Assembly (NCBI RefSeq): GCF_010731855.1
Contig: NZ_AP022620.1
Location: 3,968,001 to 4,032,000, forward strand
Source of the DNA: Mycolicibacterium anyangense
GTDB taxonomy: Bacteria; Actinomycetota; Actinomycetes; Mycobacteriales; Mycobacteriaceae
DNA: 64,000 bases
Reading direction: 5' to 3'
Shown here: in pieces, positions 35,924 to 45,550 of the stretch
Layout: each line of letters begins with the position of its first letter
Numbering within the stretch: the stretch's first letter is position 1
Notes under the pieces: generated by a model
Database searches by the model: none
What the model was told of the DNA's origin: nothing
Seen by the model: only the letters and a program-made list of their open reading frames with translations
Position numbers and translations under genes: made by a program

Positions 35924-37327
35924 ATGAGTAACCAGAGAGGTCTGGTTCAACGCATCGAGCGCAAACTCGAGAACACGGTGGGCGATGCCGTTGCCCGGGT
36001 ATTCGGTGGGTCGATCGTTCCGCAGGAAGTGGAAGCACTACTACGCCGGGAGGCCTCCGATGGTGTGCAAACACTGCAAGGTGGCCGTCTGTTGGCACCC
36101 AACGAGTACGTCATTACCCTCAGTGGGTCCGACTTCGAGAAGGTCAACGCCGACCGCGATGTCACCTCGGACACTTTTGCCAGACACTTGGGGGGATACC
36201 TCCGGGAACAAGGGTGGCAAACGTATGGTGATGTCGTCGTCAGGTTCGAGCAGTCGCAGAACCTGCACACTGGCCAGTACCGTGCCCGTGGCGTCGTCAA
36301 TCCGGACGCCAGCCCCCACCCGACCGCAGGCGCACCCGCCCCAGCACAATCGAAAGATGCGTTCACCGCAGAACCAGGAGTACCACCGATGAGCGACAAC
36401 CCGAGCTACCGCGGCGACCAGGGTCAGGGGCGGCCCGCCGACGACTACTACGAGGACCGCTACGCCCGTCCCCAGGACGAGCAGCGTGGTGGCGCTCCCG
36501 AGCAGCGCGGCCCGTACCCGCCCGAGGACCGTGGCGGATACGCCCCGCCGAACGATCCGAACTACCCGCCCCGCGGCGGCTACCCCGAGCAGGGCGGCTA
36601 CCAGCAGGGCTATCCGAGCCAGGGCGGCTACGAGCAGCGCCCGCCGGCCGGCTACGGCGGCGGCTACGACCAGGGTTACCGCCAGCCGCCCCCCGGCTAC
36701 GGCCCGCCCCCGCAGGCCCCGTACGGCCCGCCGGCTGGTGGTGGCTACGGCGCCCCGTCGAATGACTACGACTACGGCCGCGCACCGGGCCGCCACGAGG
36801 AGCCCGGCTACGGCCGTCCCGAGCCGCGGCCGGCCTACCCGGATCAGGGTGGCTACGAGCAGCAGCAGGGCTACCCCGGCCAGGGCGGTTACGGCCGTCA
36901 GGACTACGCCCAGCCCGACTACCCCCGCTACGAGCAAGGCGGTTATGGCGAACAGGGCCGCGACTACGACTACGGCCAGCCCGCCGGCGGCGGCTACGCC
37001 GGGTACGGCCAGGCGCCGGCCGGCGAGTACCCGAGTGCCGGCCACAACGTCACCCTGCAGCTCGACGACGGCAGCGGACGCACCTACCAGCTGCGCGAAG
37101 GCGCCAACGTCATCGGCCGCGGGCAGGACGCGCAGTTCCGGTTGCCCGACACCGGGGTGTCGCGCCGGCATCTGGAGATCCGCTGGGACGGCCAGGTGGC
37201 GTTGCTCTCGGACCTCAACTCGACCAACGGCACGACGGTCAACAACGCGCCCGTCCAAGAGTGGCAGCTGGCCGACGGTGACGTCATCCGGCTCGGCCAC
37301 TCCGAGATCATCGTCCGCGTTCACTGA
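35924..37327 (+). CDS. fhaA: FHA-domain protein FhaA
   Basis: 467 residues. N-terminal DUF3662 domain to about 125 (LVQRIERKLENTVGDAVARV), a long Gly/Tyr/Pro/Gln-rich linker (about 150-370, repeats such as GGYEQ and QGGYP), and a C-terminal FHA domain (about 375-467) with GANVIGRGQ, SRRHLEIRW and DLNSTNGTTVN, which binds phosphothreonine. In mycobacteria FhaA is a substrate of PknB and binds the pseudokinase MurJ/MviN complex, linking phosphorylation to peptidoglycan synthesis. First gene of the fhaA-fhaB-pstP-rodA-pbpA-pknA-pknB series. Confidence 0.95.
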   Translation: MSNQRGLVQRIERKLENTVGDAVARVFGGSIVPQEVEALLRREASDGVQTLQGGRLLAPNEYVITLSGSDFEKVNADRDVTSDTFARHLGGYLREQGWQTYGDVVVRFEQSQNLHTGQYRARGVVNPDASPHPTAGAPAPAQSKDAFTAEPGVPPMSDNPSYRGDQGQGRPADDYYEDRYARPQDEQRGGAPEQRGPYPPEDRGGYAPPNDPNYPPRGGYPEQGGYQQGYPSQGGYEQRPPAGYGGGYDQGYRQPPPGYGPPPQAPYGPPAGGGYGAPSNDYDYGRAPGRHEEPGYGRPEPRPAYPDQGGYEQQQGYPGQGGYGRQDYAQPDYPRYEQGGYGEQGRDYDYGQPAGGGYAGYGQAPAGEYPSAGHNVTLQLDDGSGRTYQLREGANVIGRGQDAQFRLPDTGVSRRHLEIRWDGQVALLSDLNSTNGTTVNNAPVQEWQLADGDVIRLGHSEIIVRVH

Positions 37328-37442
37328 GGCCGGCGGGGGGCCGCGCCTTGGGCGAAGCTGTGTGGCTTCACCTTCGGGTCCTGCAGCGTCCAAGTATCGT
37401 GACGGTGCTGCGATTGCGGCGCGAGGACGGAGAGGACGCCGG

Positions 37443-37910
37443 ATGCAGGGACTAGTTCTGCAGCTGACGCGTGCCGGTTTCCTGCTGCTGCTGTGGCTGT
37501 TCATCTGGTCGGTGCTGCGCATCCTGCGCAACGACATCTACGCACCCACCGGCGCGGTGATGGTGCGGCGCGGCCTCGCGCTGCGGGGTGCGCTGCTGCC
37601 GTCTCGCCAGCAGCGCAGCAGCGCCCGCTACCTGGTGGTCACCGACGGTGCCCTGGCCGGGACCCGCATCACGCTCGGCAGCCAGCCGGTGCTGATCGGC
37701 CGGGCCGATGACTCCACTCTGGTCCTCACCGACGACTACGCCTCCACCCGGCACGCCCGGCTGTCCCAGCGGGGTCCGGACTGGTATGTCGAAGACCTAG
37801 GATCGACCAACGGCACATACCTCGACAGGGCGAAGGTGACCACGGCAGTTCGCGTTCCGATCGGCACGCCGGTACACATCGGCAAGACGGTAATCGAGCT
37901 GCGCCCGTGA
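37443..37910 (+). CDS. fhaB: FHA-domain protein FhaB (FipA)
   Basis: 155 residues from ATG 37443, which lies in the sequence GGATGCAGGG; a much longer frame from 36486 runs through fhaA in another phase and is a shadow. One N-terminal membrane segment (about 8-27, GFLLLLWLFIWSVL) is followed by a cytoplasmic FHA domain: PVLIGRADDSTL, STRHARLSQ and DLGSTNGTYLD. It reads phosphothreonines made by PknA/PknB and interacts with division proteins. Its stop overlaps the pstP start (GTGA). Confidence 0.95.
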   Translation: MQGLVLQLTRAGFLLLLWLFIWSVLRILRNDIYAPTGAVMVRRGLALRGALLPSRQQRSSARYLVVTDGALAGTRITLGSQPVLIGRADDSTLVLTDDYASTRHARLSQRGPDWYVEDLGSTNGTYLDRAKVTTAVRVPIGTPVHIGKTVIELRP

Positions 37911-39463
37911 CCCTCGTCCTGCGCTACGCCGCCCGAAGCGACCGCGGCCTGGTCCGCGCCAACAACGAAGACTCGGTGTACGCCGGTGCACGCCTGCTGG
38001 CGCTGGCCGACGGCATGGGTGGTCACGCCGCCGGTGAGGTGGCCTCCCAGCTGGTGATCGCCGCGCTGGCCCACCTCGATGACGACGAGCCCGGTGGCGA
38101 CCTGCTGAGCAAGCTGGACGACGCGGTGCACCAGGGCAACTCGGCGATCGCCGCGCACGTGGAGATGGAACCCGAACTGGAAGGCATGGGCACCACGCTC
38201 ACCGCAATCCTGTTCGCCGGCAACAGACTTGGCTTGGTCCACATCGGCGACTCGCGCGGGTATCTGCTGCGCGACGGTGAGCTGACCCAGATCACCAAGG
38301 ACGACACGTTCGTCCAGACCCTGGTCGACGAGGGCCGGATCACCGCCGAGGAGGCGCACAGCCACCCGCAGCGCTCCCTGATCATGCGGGCGCTGACCGG
38401 TCACGAGGTCGAGCCGACGCTGATCATGCGAGAGGCCCGCGAAGGCGACCGTTACCTGCTGTGCTCCGACGGCCTGTCCGACCCGGTCAGCTTCGACACC
38501 ATCGCCGAAGCGCTGCAGATCCCGGATGTCGCCGAGAGTGCCGACCGGCTCATCGAACTGGCGCTGCGCGGCGGCGGCCCGGACAACGTCACCGTGGTGG
38601 TGGCCGACGTCGTCGACTACGACTACGGCGGCCAGACCCAGCCGATCCTGGCCGGGGCAGTCTCCGGGGACGACGATCACGTCGCACCACCGAACACCGC
38701 TGCCGGGCGCGCATCGGCGATCAACCCGCGGCCCAATGTCGCCAAACGGGTGGTGGCCGAGCCCGAACCACCGCCAAAACCGCGCTCCCACAAGCGAATG
38801 TTCATCGTCGCCGCATTGGTGGTCCTGCTCGCGATCGCCGGCCTGGTGGTGGGCCGCGAGATCATCCGCAGCAACTACTACGTCAGTGCCCATGACGGCA
38901 CGGTGGCGATCATGCGGGGAATCCAGGGTTCGATCCTGGGCTACCCGCTACAGGAGCCCTACCTGCTGGGCTGTCTGAACGACCGCGGCGAGTTGTCCCA
39001 GATCAGCTACGGCCAGTCCACCGATCCGCTGGGCTGCACGCTGATGCGGCTGCAGGATCTGCGGCCCTCTGAGCGCACCCAGGTCTCGGCCGGACTGCCG
39101 GCCGGCAGCCTGGACAACGCCATCGGCCAGCTTCGCGAACTCGCCCGCGGCTCGCTGCTGCCGCCGTGCGCGCCCGCTCCGGCCCCCACGCCGGCGCCCG
39201 CGCCGATCCCGCCACCGGCGCCCGCACCGAGCTCAGCTCCAGCACCCGGCCCGACCTCGGCCGCCCGCCCGTCGACTCCGGCACCCACGTCGGCTTCGCC
39301 ACGCACCACCCCGGCGCCGCCGACAAGCCCGACGTCGAGCGAAAGCGCCTCGGCGGCAACGGATTCGGCGACACCGCCGGCGCTCCCGAGCCCCGCCCCG
39401 ACGGTGACCCAATTACCGGCGCCACCCCAGAAGCCGGGTGTCGACTGCCGGGCGGCGGCATGA
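37907..39463 (+). CDS. pstP: PP2C-type Ser/Thr phosphatase PstP
   Basis: 518 residues, GTG start. The catalytic domain (1-240) has RANNEDS, LADGMGGHAAGE, HIGDSRGYL, CSDGLSD and GGGPDNVT: the metal-binding aspartates of PPM phosphatases are all kept. A single membrane segment follows at about 302-324, then an outside domain and a Pro/Ala/Ser-rich tail (repeats of PAPAP type, 410-500). It removes phosphates from PknA, PknB and their targets. The 5' end overlaps fhaB and the 3' end overlaps a short MIRU-like unit before rodA. Confidence 0.96.
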   Translation: MTLVLRYAARSDRGLVRANNEDSVYAGARLLALADGMGGHAAGEVASQLVIAALAHLDDDEPGGDLLSKLDDAVHQGNSAIAAHVEMEPELEGMGTTLTAILFAGNRLGLVHIGDSRGYLLRDGELTQITKDDTFVQTLVDEGRITAEEAHSHPQRSLIMRALTGHEVEPTLIMREAREGDRYLLCSDGLSDPVSFDTIAEALQIPDVAESADRLIELALRGGGPDNVTVVVADVVDYDYGGQTQPILAGAVSGDDDHVAPPNTAAGRASAINPRPNVAKRVVAEPEPPPKPRSHKRMFIVAALVVLLAIAGLVVGREIIRSNYYVSAHDGTVAIMRGIQGSILGYPLQEPYLLGCLNDRGELSQISYGQSTDPLGCTLMRLQDLRPSERTQVSAGLPAGSLDNAIGQLRELARGSLLPPCAPAPAPTPAPAPIPPPAPAPSSAPAPGPTSAARPSTPAPTSASPRTTPAPPTSPTSSESASAATDSATPPALPSPAPTVTQLPAPPQKPGVDCRAAA

Positions 39464-39537
39464 GCACCACCCGAAGGCGATCGCGAGTGAGGATCGCAGC
39501 GCAGCAAGGACCGCAGCGAGCGGGAGCCGAGGCATGA
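39460..39537 (+). repeat. MIRU-like unit bridging pstP and rodA
   Basis: 78 bases that start ATGA, overlapping the pstP stop, and end with ATGA, overlapping the rodA start. It encodes a 25-residue basic peptide (MSTTRRRSRVRIAAQQG...) in frame between the two. Both ends repeat CATGAGCACC, as expected for an insertion that duplicated the overlapping stop/start. The layout is that of mycobacterial interspersed repetitive units, which insert at DTGA coupling sites. Compare 42409-42447. Confidence 0.7.
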
Positions 39538-40940
39538 GCACCCAGCCCCAGGCCCCCGTGGTGGTAGCGACCGCGACCCCGACTCGGCGTAACACCGAGC
39601 TGGCGTTGCTGATCTTCGCCACCATCATCACCCTCGTCGCCCTGATGATCGTGGAGGCCAACCAGGAGCAGGGCATCAGCTGGGATCTGGCCAGTTCCAC
39701 GCTGGCCTTCCTGACGCTGTTCATCTGCGCGCACCTGGCCATCCGGCGCTTCGCGCCCTACGCCGATCCGGTGCTGCTGCCGATCGTGGCTCTGCTCAAC
39801 GGTCTTGGGCTGGTGATGATCCACCGCCTCGACTTGGTGCCCGGCGCGCTGCAGGCATCGGACAAGGGCCCCAGTGACTCCCAGCAGATGCTCTGGACGC
39901 TGGTCGGTGTCGTCGGTTTCTCGCTGCTGGTGGTGTTCCTCAAGGATCACCGCATCCTGGCCCGCTACGGCTACCTCTGTGGCCTGGTCGGCCTGGTGCT
40001 GCTGGTCATCCCGGCCCTGCTGCCCGCCCGCTTCTCCGAGACCAACGGCGCCAAGATCTGGATTCGGTTCCCCGGCTTCAGTATTCAGCCCGCGGAGTTC
40101 TCCAAGATTCTGCTGCTGATCTTCTTCGCCGCCGTTCTGGTGGCCAAGCGCAGCCTGTTCACCAGCGCCGGTAAACACGTGCTGGGCATGGACCTGCCGC
40201 GCCCGCGGGACCTGGCCCCGCTGCTGGTGGCCTGGATCGCCTCGGTGGGTGTGATGGTCTTCGAGAAGGACCTGGGCACCTCGCTGCTGCTCTACGCGTC
40301 GTTCCTGGTGATCGTCTACATCGCCACCGAACGGTTCAGCTGGGTGGCGATCGGTTTGACGCTGTTCGCCGCCGGCAGCGTGGTGGCCTATCACCTGTTC
40401 GCCCATGTGCGGGTACGGGTGGAGAACTGGCTGGACCCCTTCGCCGACCCCGAGGGCACCGGCTACCAGATGGTGCAGGCACAGTTCAGCTTCGCCACCG
40501 GCGGCATCTTCGGCACCGGCTTGGGCAACGGCCAGCCGGGTACCGTTCCGGCCGCCTCCACCGACTTCATCATCGCCGCTGTCGGTGAGGAGCTGGGTCT
40601 GGTGGGCCTGGCCGGGGTGCTGATGCTCTACACGATCCTGATCGTGCGCGGCCTGCGCACCGCGATCGCCGTGCGCGACAGCTTCGGCAAGCTGCTGGCC
40701 GCCGGCCTGGCCTCGACGCTGGCCATCCAGTTGTTCATCGTCGTCGGCGGGGTCACCGGCCTGATCCCGCTGACCGGTCTGACCACGCCGTGGATGTCCT
40801 ACGGCGGTTCGTCACTGGTGGCCAACTATCTGCTGCTGGCGATCCTGGTGAAGATCTCGCATGCGGCCCGGCGCCCGATCATGACCAGCCCGCACACCCC
40901 GATCGCGGTGGCCAGCACCGAGGTGATCGACCGGGTATGA
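39534..40940 (+). CDS. rodA: SEDS-family peptidoglycan glycosyltransferase RodA
   Basis: 468 residues from ATG 39534, after CGGGAGCCGAGG. About ten or more membrane segments are visible from residue 20 on. FPGFSIQPAEFSKILL is the conserved SEDS loop, and FVITGLIPLTGLTTPWMSYGGSS-type residues near the end (the GxTP-P-x-SYGGSS block) are intact. It polymerises lipid II into glycan strands with its partner PbpA, whose gene starts inside the rodA stop codon. Confidence 0.95.
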   Translation: MSTQPQAPVVVATATPTRRNTELALLIFATIITLVALMIVEANQEQGISWDLASSTLAFLTLFICAHLAIRRFAPYADPVLLPIVALLNGLGLVMIHRLDLVPGALQASDKGPSDSQQMLWTLVGVVGFSLLVVFLKDHRILARYGYLCGLVGLVLLVIPALLPARFSETNGAKIWIRFPGFSIQPAEFSKILLLIFFAAVLVAKRSLFTSAGKHVLGMDLPRPRDLAPLLVAWIASVGVMVFEKDLGTSLLLYASFLVIVYIATERFSWVAIGLTLFAAGSVVAYHLFAHVRVRVENWLDPFADPEGTGYQMVQAQFSFATGGIFGTGLGNGQPGTVPAASTDFIIAAVGEELGLVGLAGVLMLYTILIVRGLRTAIAVRDSFGKLLAAGLASTLAIQLFIVVGGVTGLIPLTGLTTPWMSYGGSSLVANYLLLAILVKISHAARRPIMTSPHTPIAVASTEVIDRV

Positions 40941-42412
40941 ACACCACACTGCGCCGTATCTCGATCATGATCATGGCCCTGATCGTGCTGCTGCTGATCA
41001 ATGCGACGGTCACCCAGGTGTTCCGCGCCGACGGATTGCGCGCCGATCCGCGCAACCAGCGGGTGCTGCTCGACGAGTACTCGCGCCAGCGCGGGCAGAT
41101 CACCGCCGGCGGCCAGCTGCTGGCCTACTCGGTGTCGACCAACGGCCACTACCGGTTCCTGCGGGTGTACCCGAATCCCTTCGTCTACGCCCCGGTGACG
41201 GGCTTCTACTCGTTGCGTTACTCCAGCAGCGGCCTGGAGCGCGCCGAGGACAGCATTCTCAACGGCTCCGATCAACGGCTGTTCGGCCGCCGGCTGGCCG
41301 ACTTCTTCACCGGCCGCGACCCACGGGGCGGCAATGTGGACACCACGATCGTGCCGCGGGTGCAGCAGGCCGCCTGGGACGCGATGCAGCAGGGCTGCAG
41401 CGGGCCGTGCAAGGGCTCGGTGGTGGCCCTGGAGCCGTCCACCGGCAAGATCCTGGCAATGGTCTCCGCGCCGTCGTACGACCCCAACCTGCTGGCCACC
41501 CACGACACCGACGAGCAAGGCAAGGCCTGGCAGCAGTTGCGTGACGACCCGGGCTCGCCGCTGACCAACCGCGCGATCTCCGAGACCTTCCCGCCCGGAT
41601 CGACGTTCAAGGTGATCACCACCGCCGCCGCCCTGCAGGCCGGCATCAACGACACCGATCAGCTCACGGCGTCCCCGCAGATCCAGCTGCCCAACAGCAC
41701 CGCGACCTTGGAGAACTACGGCGGCTCCCCGTGCGGCACCGCGCCAACGGCGTCGCTGCGCGAGGCGTTCGCCCGGTCCTGCAATACCGCGTTCGTGGAA
41801 CTGGGTATCCGGGTAGGTGCCGATGCGCTGCGCAACACCGCGCAAGCGTTCGGGCTCGACAGTGCACCCGCGCCGATCCCACTGGAGGTCGCCGAGTCCA
41901 CCGTGGGTCCGATCGCGGACGCCGCGGCACTGGGTATGTCGAGCATGGGGCAGAAGGACGTGGCTGTGACACCGCTGCAGAACGCCGAGGTGGCGGCGAC
42001 CATCGCCAACTCCGGGGTGTTGATGCAGCCCTATCTGGTGGACAGCCTGCGCGGACCGGACCTGTCGAATATCGCCACCACGGCGCCCCAGGAGCAGCGG
42101 CGTGCGATTTCTCCACAGGTCGCGGCTAAGCTAACTGATTTGATGATCGGCGCCGAACAGCAAACCCAGCAAAAGGGAGCCATTCCCGGCGTCCAGATCG
42201 CTTCCAAGACCGGTACCGCCGAACACGGCACCGACCCGAGGAACACACCCCCACATGCCTGGTACATCGCGTTCGCCCCGGCCCAGAGCCCGAAGGTGGC
42301 CGTCGCGGTGCTAGTCGAGAACGGTGGAGACCGACTGTCGGCGACCGGCGGGGCGCTGGCCGCCCCGATCGGGCGGGCAACGATCGCCGCAGCATTGCAG
42401 GGGGCATCATGA
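40937..42412 (+). CDS. pbpA: class B penicillin-binding protein PbpA
   Basis: 491 residues. Short cytoplasmic start and one membrane segment (about 7-27), then a dimerisation domain and the transpeptidase domain. The three penicillin-binding motifs are S222-TFK, S281-CN and K424-TG. It cross-links peptidoglycan with RodA at the septum and poles. ATG 40937 overlaps the rodA stop (ATGA). The end overlaps a 39-base MIRU-like unit before pknA. Confidence 0.96.
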   Translation: MNTTLRRISIMIMALIVLLLINATVTQVFRADGLRADPRNQRVLLDEYSRQRGQITAGGQLLAYSVSTNGHYRFLRVYPNPFVYAPVTGFYSLRYSSSGLERAEDSILNGSDQRLFGRRLADFFTGRDPRGGNVDTTIVPRVQQAAWDAMQQGCSGPCKGSVVALEPSTGKILAMVSAPSYDPNLLATHDTDEQGKAWQQLRDDPGSPLTNRAISETFPPGSTFKVITTAAALQAGINDTDQLTASPQIQLPNSTATLENYGGSPCGTAPTASLREAFARSCNTAFVELGIRVGADALRNTAQAFGLDSAPAPIPLEVAESTVGPIADAAALGMSSMGQKDVAVTPLQNAEVAATIANSGVLMQPYLVDSLRGPDLSNIATTAPQEQRRAISPQVAAKLTDLMIGAEQQTQQKGAIPGVQIASKTGTAEHGTDPRNTPPHAWYIAFAPAQSPKVAVAVLVENGGDRLSATGGALAAPIGRATIAAALQGAS

Positions 42413-42447
42413 GCCCGCGCAGGCGAGCGAAGCGAGGCAAGCCATGA
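42409..42447 (+). repeat. short MIRU-like unit bridging pbpA and pknA
   Basis: 39 bases, again with ATGA at both ends that overlaps the pbpA stop and the pknA start. It encodes [12 protein letters not shown] and then stops. CATGAGCCC is repeated at both ends. Its internal CGCAGGCGAGCGAAGCGAGG resembles part of the unit at 39460-39537 (AGGCGA-CGCGAG...GCGAGCGGGAG). Confidence 0.65.
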
Positions 42448-43670
42448 GCCCCCGCGTGGGTGTGACCCTGTCCGGCCGCTACCGGTTGCAGCGGCTGATC
42501 GCCACCGGCGGTATGGGCCAGGTGTGGGAAGCCGTGGACAGCCGGCTGGGCCGTCGCGTCGCGGTCAAGGTGCTCAAGCAGGAGTTCTCCTCGGACCCCG
42601 AGTTCGTCGAGCGGTTCCGGGCCGAAGCCCGCACCGTCGCCATGCTCAACCACCCTGGCATCGCCGCCGTGCACGACTACGGCGAGACCGACATGGACGG
42701 TGAGGGCCGCACCGCCTACCTGGTCATGGAGCTCATCAACGGCGAGCCGCTGAACTCGGTGATCAAGCGCACCGGCCGGCTCTCGCTGCGCCACGCGCTG
42801 GACATGCTGGAGCAGACCGGCCGCGCGCTGCAGGTGGCGCACGCCGCCGGCCTGGTGCACCGCGACGTCAAACCCGGCAACATCCTGATCACCCCGACCG
42901 GGCAGGTGAAGCTCACCGACTTCGGTATCGCCAAGGCCGTGGACGCCGCGCCCGTCACCCAGACCGGCATGGTGATGGGCACCGCCCAGTACATCGCGCC
43001 GGAGCAGGCCCTCGGCCATGACGCCACCGCCGCCAGCGACGTCTACTCGCTGGGAGTCGTTGGCTACGAAGCGGTTTCAGGCAAGCGGCCGTTCGTCGGC
43101 GACGGGGCGCTGACCGTCGCGATGAAGCACATCAAGGAGACGCCTGCGCCGTTGCCGGCCGACCTACCGCCGAATGTGCGCGAGCTGATCGAGATCACCC
43201 TGGTGAAGAACCCGGGCATGCGCTACCGCAACGGCGGGCAGTTCGCCGACGCCGTCGGCGCGGTGCGTGCCGGACGGCGTCCGCCGCGGCCGAACTCCGC
43301 ACCCACCATCCGGGCCACGCCGGCAGCCATCCCGGGCAGCTCGCCGCGGTTGCCTGCAGTGCCCCCGCCGTCCACCGCCGCCCGCCCACGTCCGGCGACC
43401 GGCGGTCACCGCAGCCAACCGGCCCGCCGCACCTTCTCCTCCGGGCAGCGCGCTCTGCTGTGGGCGGCCGGCGTGCTCGGCGCGCTGGCGATCATCAGCG
43501 CCATCCTGATCGTGCTGGCCGACCGCGACCGTCGGGACACGGCCCCGGTCCAGCGCACCGAGACGGAGACGGTGACGCCGACGCCCGGCGCGGGCACCGC
43601 CCCGTCGGGGTGGGACGGCCGGGAACCGGTGATCCGGTTGGTCGCGGCTATAGACGGCGAGGGCCCGTAA
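42444..43670 (+). CDS. pknA: Ser/Thr protein kinase PknA
   Basis: 408 residues from ATG 42444. Kinase domain about 10-270: [13 protein letters not shown] (P-loop), VAVKVLKQE (catalytic Lys), [10 protein letters not shown] (catalytic Asp), TDFGIAK (DFG) and [11 protein letters not shown] (P+1 loop). A juxtamembrane Pro-rich stretch leads to one membrane segment (about 345-365) and a short outside tail with no PASTA domains. Phosphorylates cell-division and wall-synthesis proteins. The TAA stop shares one base with the pknB ATG. Confidence 0.96.
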   Translation: MSPRVGVTLSGRYRLQRLIATGGMGQVWEAVDSRLGRRVAVKVLKQEFSSDPEFVERFRAEARTVAMLNHPGIAAVHDYGETDMDGEGRTAYLVMELINGEPLNSVIKRTGRLSLRHALDMLEQTGRALQVAHAAGLVHRDVKPGNILITPTGQVKLTDFGIAKAVDAAPVTQTGMVMGTAQYIAPEQALGHDATAASDVYSLGVVGYEAVSGKRPFVGDGALTVAMKHIKETPAPLPADLPPNVRELIEITLVKNPGMRYRNGGQFADAVGAVRAGRRPPRPNSAPTIRATPAAIPGSSPRLPAVPPPSTAARPRPATGGHRSQPARRTFSSGQRALLWAAGVLGALAIISAILIVLADRDRRDTAPVQRTETETVTPTPGAGTAPSGWDGREPVIRLVAAIDGEGP

Positions 43671-45550
43671 TGACCACGCCCCAGCACCTGTCCGACCGTT
43701 ACGAGCTCGGCGAGATCCTCGGTTTCGGCGGGATGTCCGAGGTACACATGGCCCGCGACACCCGCCTGCACCGCGATGTGGCGGTGAAGGTGCTGCGCGC
43801 CGACCTCGCCCGCGACCCCAGCTTCTATCTGCGGTTCCGCCGCGAGGCCCAGAACGCCGCCGCGCTCAATCATCCGGCGATCGTCGCGGTGTACGACACC
43901 GGTGAGGCAGAGACGGCCACCGGGCCGCTGCCCTACATCGTGATGGAGTACGTCGACGGGGTGACCCTGCGCGACATCGTCCACACCGACGGGCCGATGC
44001 CGCCGCGGCGGGCGATCGAGATCATCGCGGATGCCTGCCAGGCGCTGAACTTCAGCCACCAGCACGGCATCATCCACCGCGACGTCAAGCCGGCCAACAT
44101 CATGATCTCCAAGACCGGTGCGGTGAAGGTCATGGACTTCGGCATCGCCCGCGCGCTGGCCGATGCGGGCAACAGCGTCACCCAGACCGCCGCGGTGATC
44201 GGCACCGCACAGTACCTCTCACCCGAGCAGGCCCGCGGCGAGTCGGTCGACGCCCGCTCCGACGTCTACTCGCTGGGCTGTGTGCTCTACGAGGTCCTCA
44301 CCGGCGAGCCGCCGTTCATCGGTGATTCGCCGGTGGCGGTGGCCTACCAGCACGTCCGCGAGGATCCGGTGCCGCCGTCGCAGAAGCATGCCGGCGTCTC
44401 CCCGGAATTGGACGCCGTCGTCCTCAAGGCGCTGGCCAAGAACCCCGACAACCGCTATCAGACCGCGGCCGAGATGCGGGCCGATCTGGTTCGGGTGCAC
44501 AACGGGGAGGCCCCCGATGCGCCCAAGGTGCTCAGCCACGCCGAGCGCACCTCGCTGCTGAACGCGACACCGCCCCTGCGGCCTCGCGGCGACGACACCG
44601 ACGAGATCCCACGGCACGGAGCCGTCGTCGAGAACGAACGGGCCGGTGGGTCCATCGGTCGCTGGCTCATCGCCGTCGCGATCCTGGCCATCCTGACCGT
44701 GGTGGTGACAGTCGCGATCAACATGGTCAGCGGCAGTCCGCGCAATGTGCAGGTGCCGGATGTCCGTGGGCAGGCTGCCGCCGATGCGATCGCGACACTG
44801 CAGAACAAGGGTTTCAAGATCCGGACGCAACAGAAGCCGGACAACACCATCGCGCCCGAGAAGGTCATCGGTACCGACCCGCCCGCCAACTCCATGGCCA
44901 GCGCCGGCGACGAGATCACCATCAACGTGTCCTACGGACCGGAGCAGCGCGAGGTTCCGGACTGCACCGGTCTGAGCTACGGCGAGTGTGTCCAGAAGCT
45001 CAAGGCCGCCGGATTCGGCAAGTACAAGCAGACCGAGCAGGCTTCCACACCCGAGCAGAAGGACAAGGTCCTCTCGACGATCCCGCCGGCGAACCAGACG
45101 TCGGCGATCACCAATGAGATCACCGTCGTCGTCGGCAAGGGACCGCAGACCGCGGCCGTGCCGGTCATCGCCGGCCAGACCGTCGACGTCGCCGGGCAGA
45201 TCCTCACCGCCTCGGGCTTCTTGAAGTTCATCCAGGTCCCCGTCGACAGCACCGAACCTGCCGGACAGGTGGTGGGCTCCGATCCGGCCGCCGGCCAGGT
45301 TGTCGCGCAGGACACCGTGATCCAGATCCAGGTGTCCAAGGGCAACCAGTTCGTGATGCCGGATCTCAAGGGTCAGTTCTGGACCGACGCCGAGCCCAAT
45401 CTGCGGGTCCTCGGCTGGACCGGCGTGCTGATCAAGGGGCCCAATGTCGACAACAGCGGGGTGCGCAGCAACGGCGTGGTGACCCAGAGTCCGGCGGCGG
45501 GTACCGCCGTGAACTTCGGGGCGTCGATCACCCTCAGCTTTGCGTCGTAG
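43670..45550 (+). CDS. pknB: Ser/Thr protein kinase PknB with PASTA domains
   Basis: 626 residues from ATG 43670. K40 in VAVKVL, HRDVKPANIM, MDFGIAR and an activation loop with SVTQTAAVIGTAQY (the two regulatory threonines are present). Membrane segment about 331-355, then four PASTA repeats (about 360-626) that bind lipid II and muropeptides outside the membrane. Essential in mycobacteria as the main growth-controlling kinase. Its last 17 bases overlap the 3' end of the convergent trpG/pabA gene. Confidence 0.97.
   Translation: MTTPQHLSDRYELGEILGFGGMSEVHMARDTRLHRDVAVKVLRADLARDPSFYLRFRREAQNAAALNHPAIVAVYDTGEAETATGPLPYIVMEYVDGVTLRDIVHTDGPMPPRRAIEIIADACQALNFSHQHGIIHRDVKPANIMISKTGAVKVMDFGIARALADAGNSVTQTAAVIGTAQYLSPEQARGESVDARSDVYSLGCVLYEVLTGEPPFIGDSPVAVAYQHVREDPVPPSQKHAGVSPELDAVVLKALAKNPDNRYQTAAEMRADLVRVHNGEAPDAPKVLSHAERTSLLNATPPLRPRGDDTDEIPRHGAVVENERAGGSIGRWLIAVAILAILTVVVTVAINMVSGSPRNVQVPDVRGQAAADAIATLQNKGFKIRTQQKPDNTIAPEKVIGTDPPANSMASAGDEITINVSYGPEQREVPDCTGLSYGECVQKLKAAGFGKYKQTEQASTPEQKDKVLSTIPPANQTSAITNEITVVVGKGPQTAAVPVIAGQTVDVAGQILTASGFLKFIQVPVDSTEPAGQVVGSDPAAGQVVAQDTVIQIQVSKGNQFVMPDLKGQFWTDAEPNLRVLGWTGVLIKGPNVDNSGVRSNGVVTQSPAAGTAVNFGASITLSFAS

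Noticed and set aside
36486..37442. Long 5' extension of fhaB through fhaA
   Set aside because: The extension is out-of-phase fhaA sequence rich in Arg/Thr/Ala; the FhaB protein begins at ATG 37443 directly before its membrane segment.
36041..37537. 498-codon minus-strand frame opposite fhaA
   Set aside because: Antisense of the repetitive Gly/Tyr/Pro linker of FhaA; composition (Val/Ala/Arg runs) is an artefact of that repeat.
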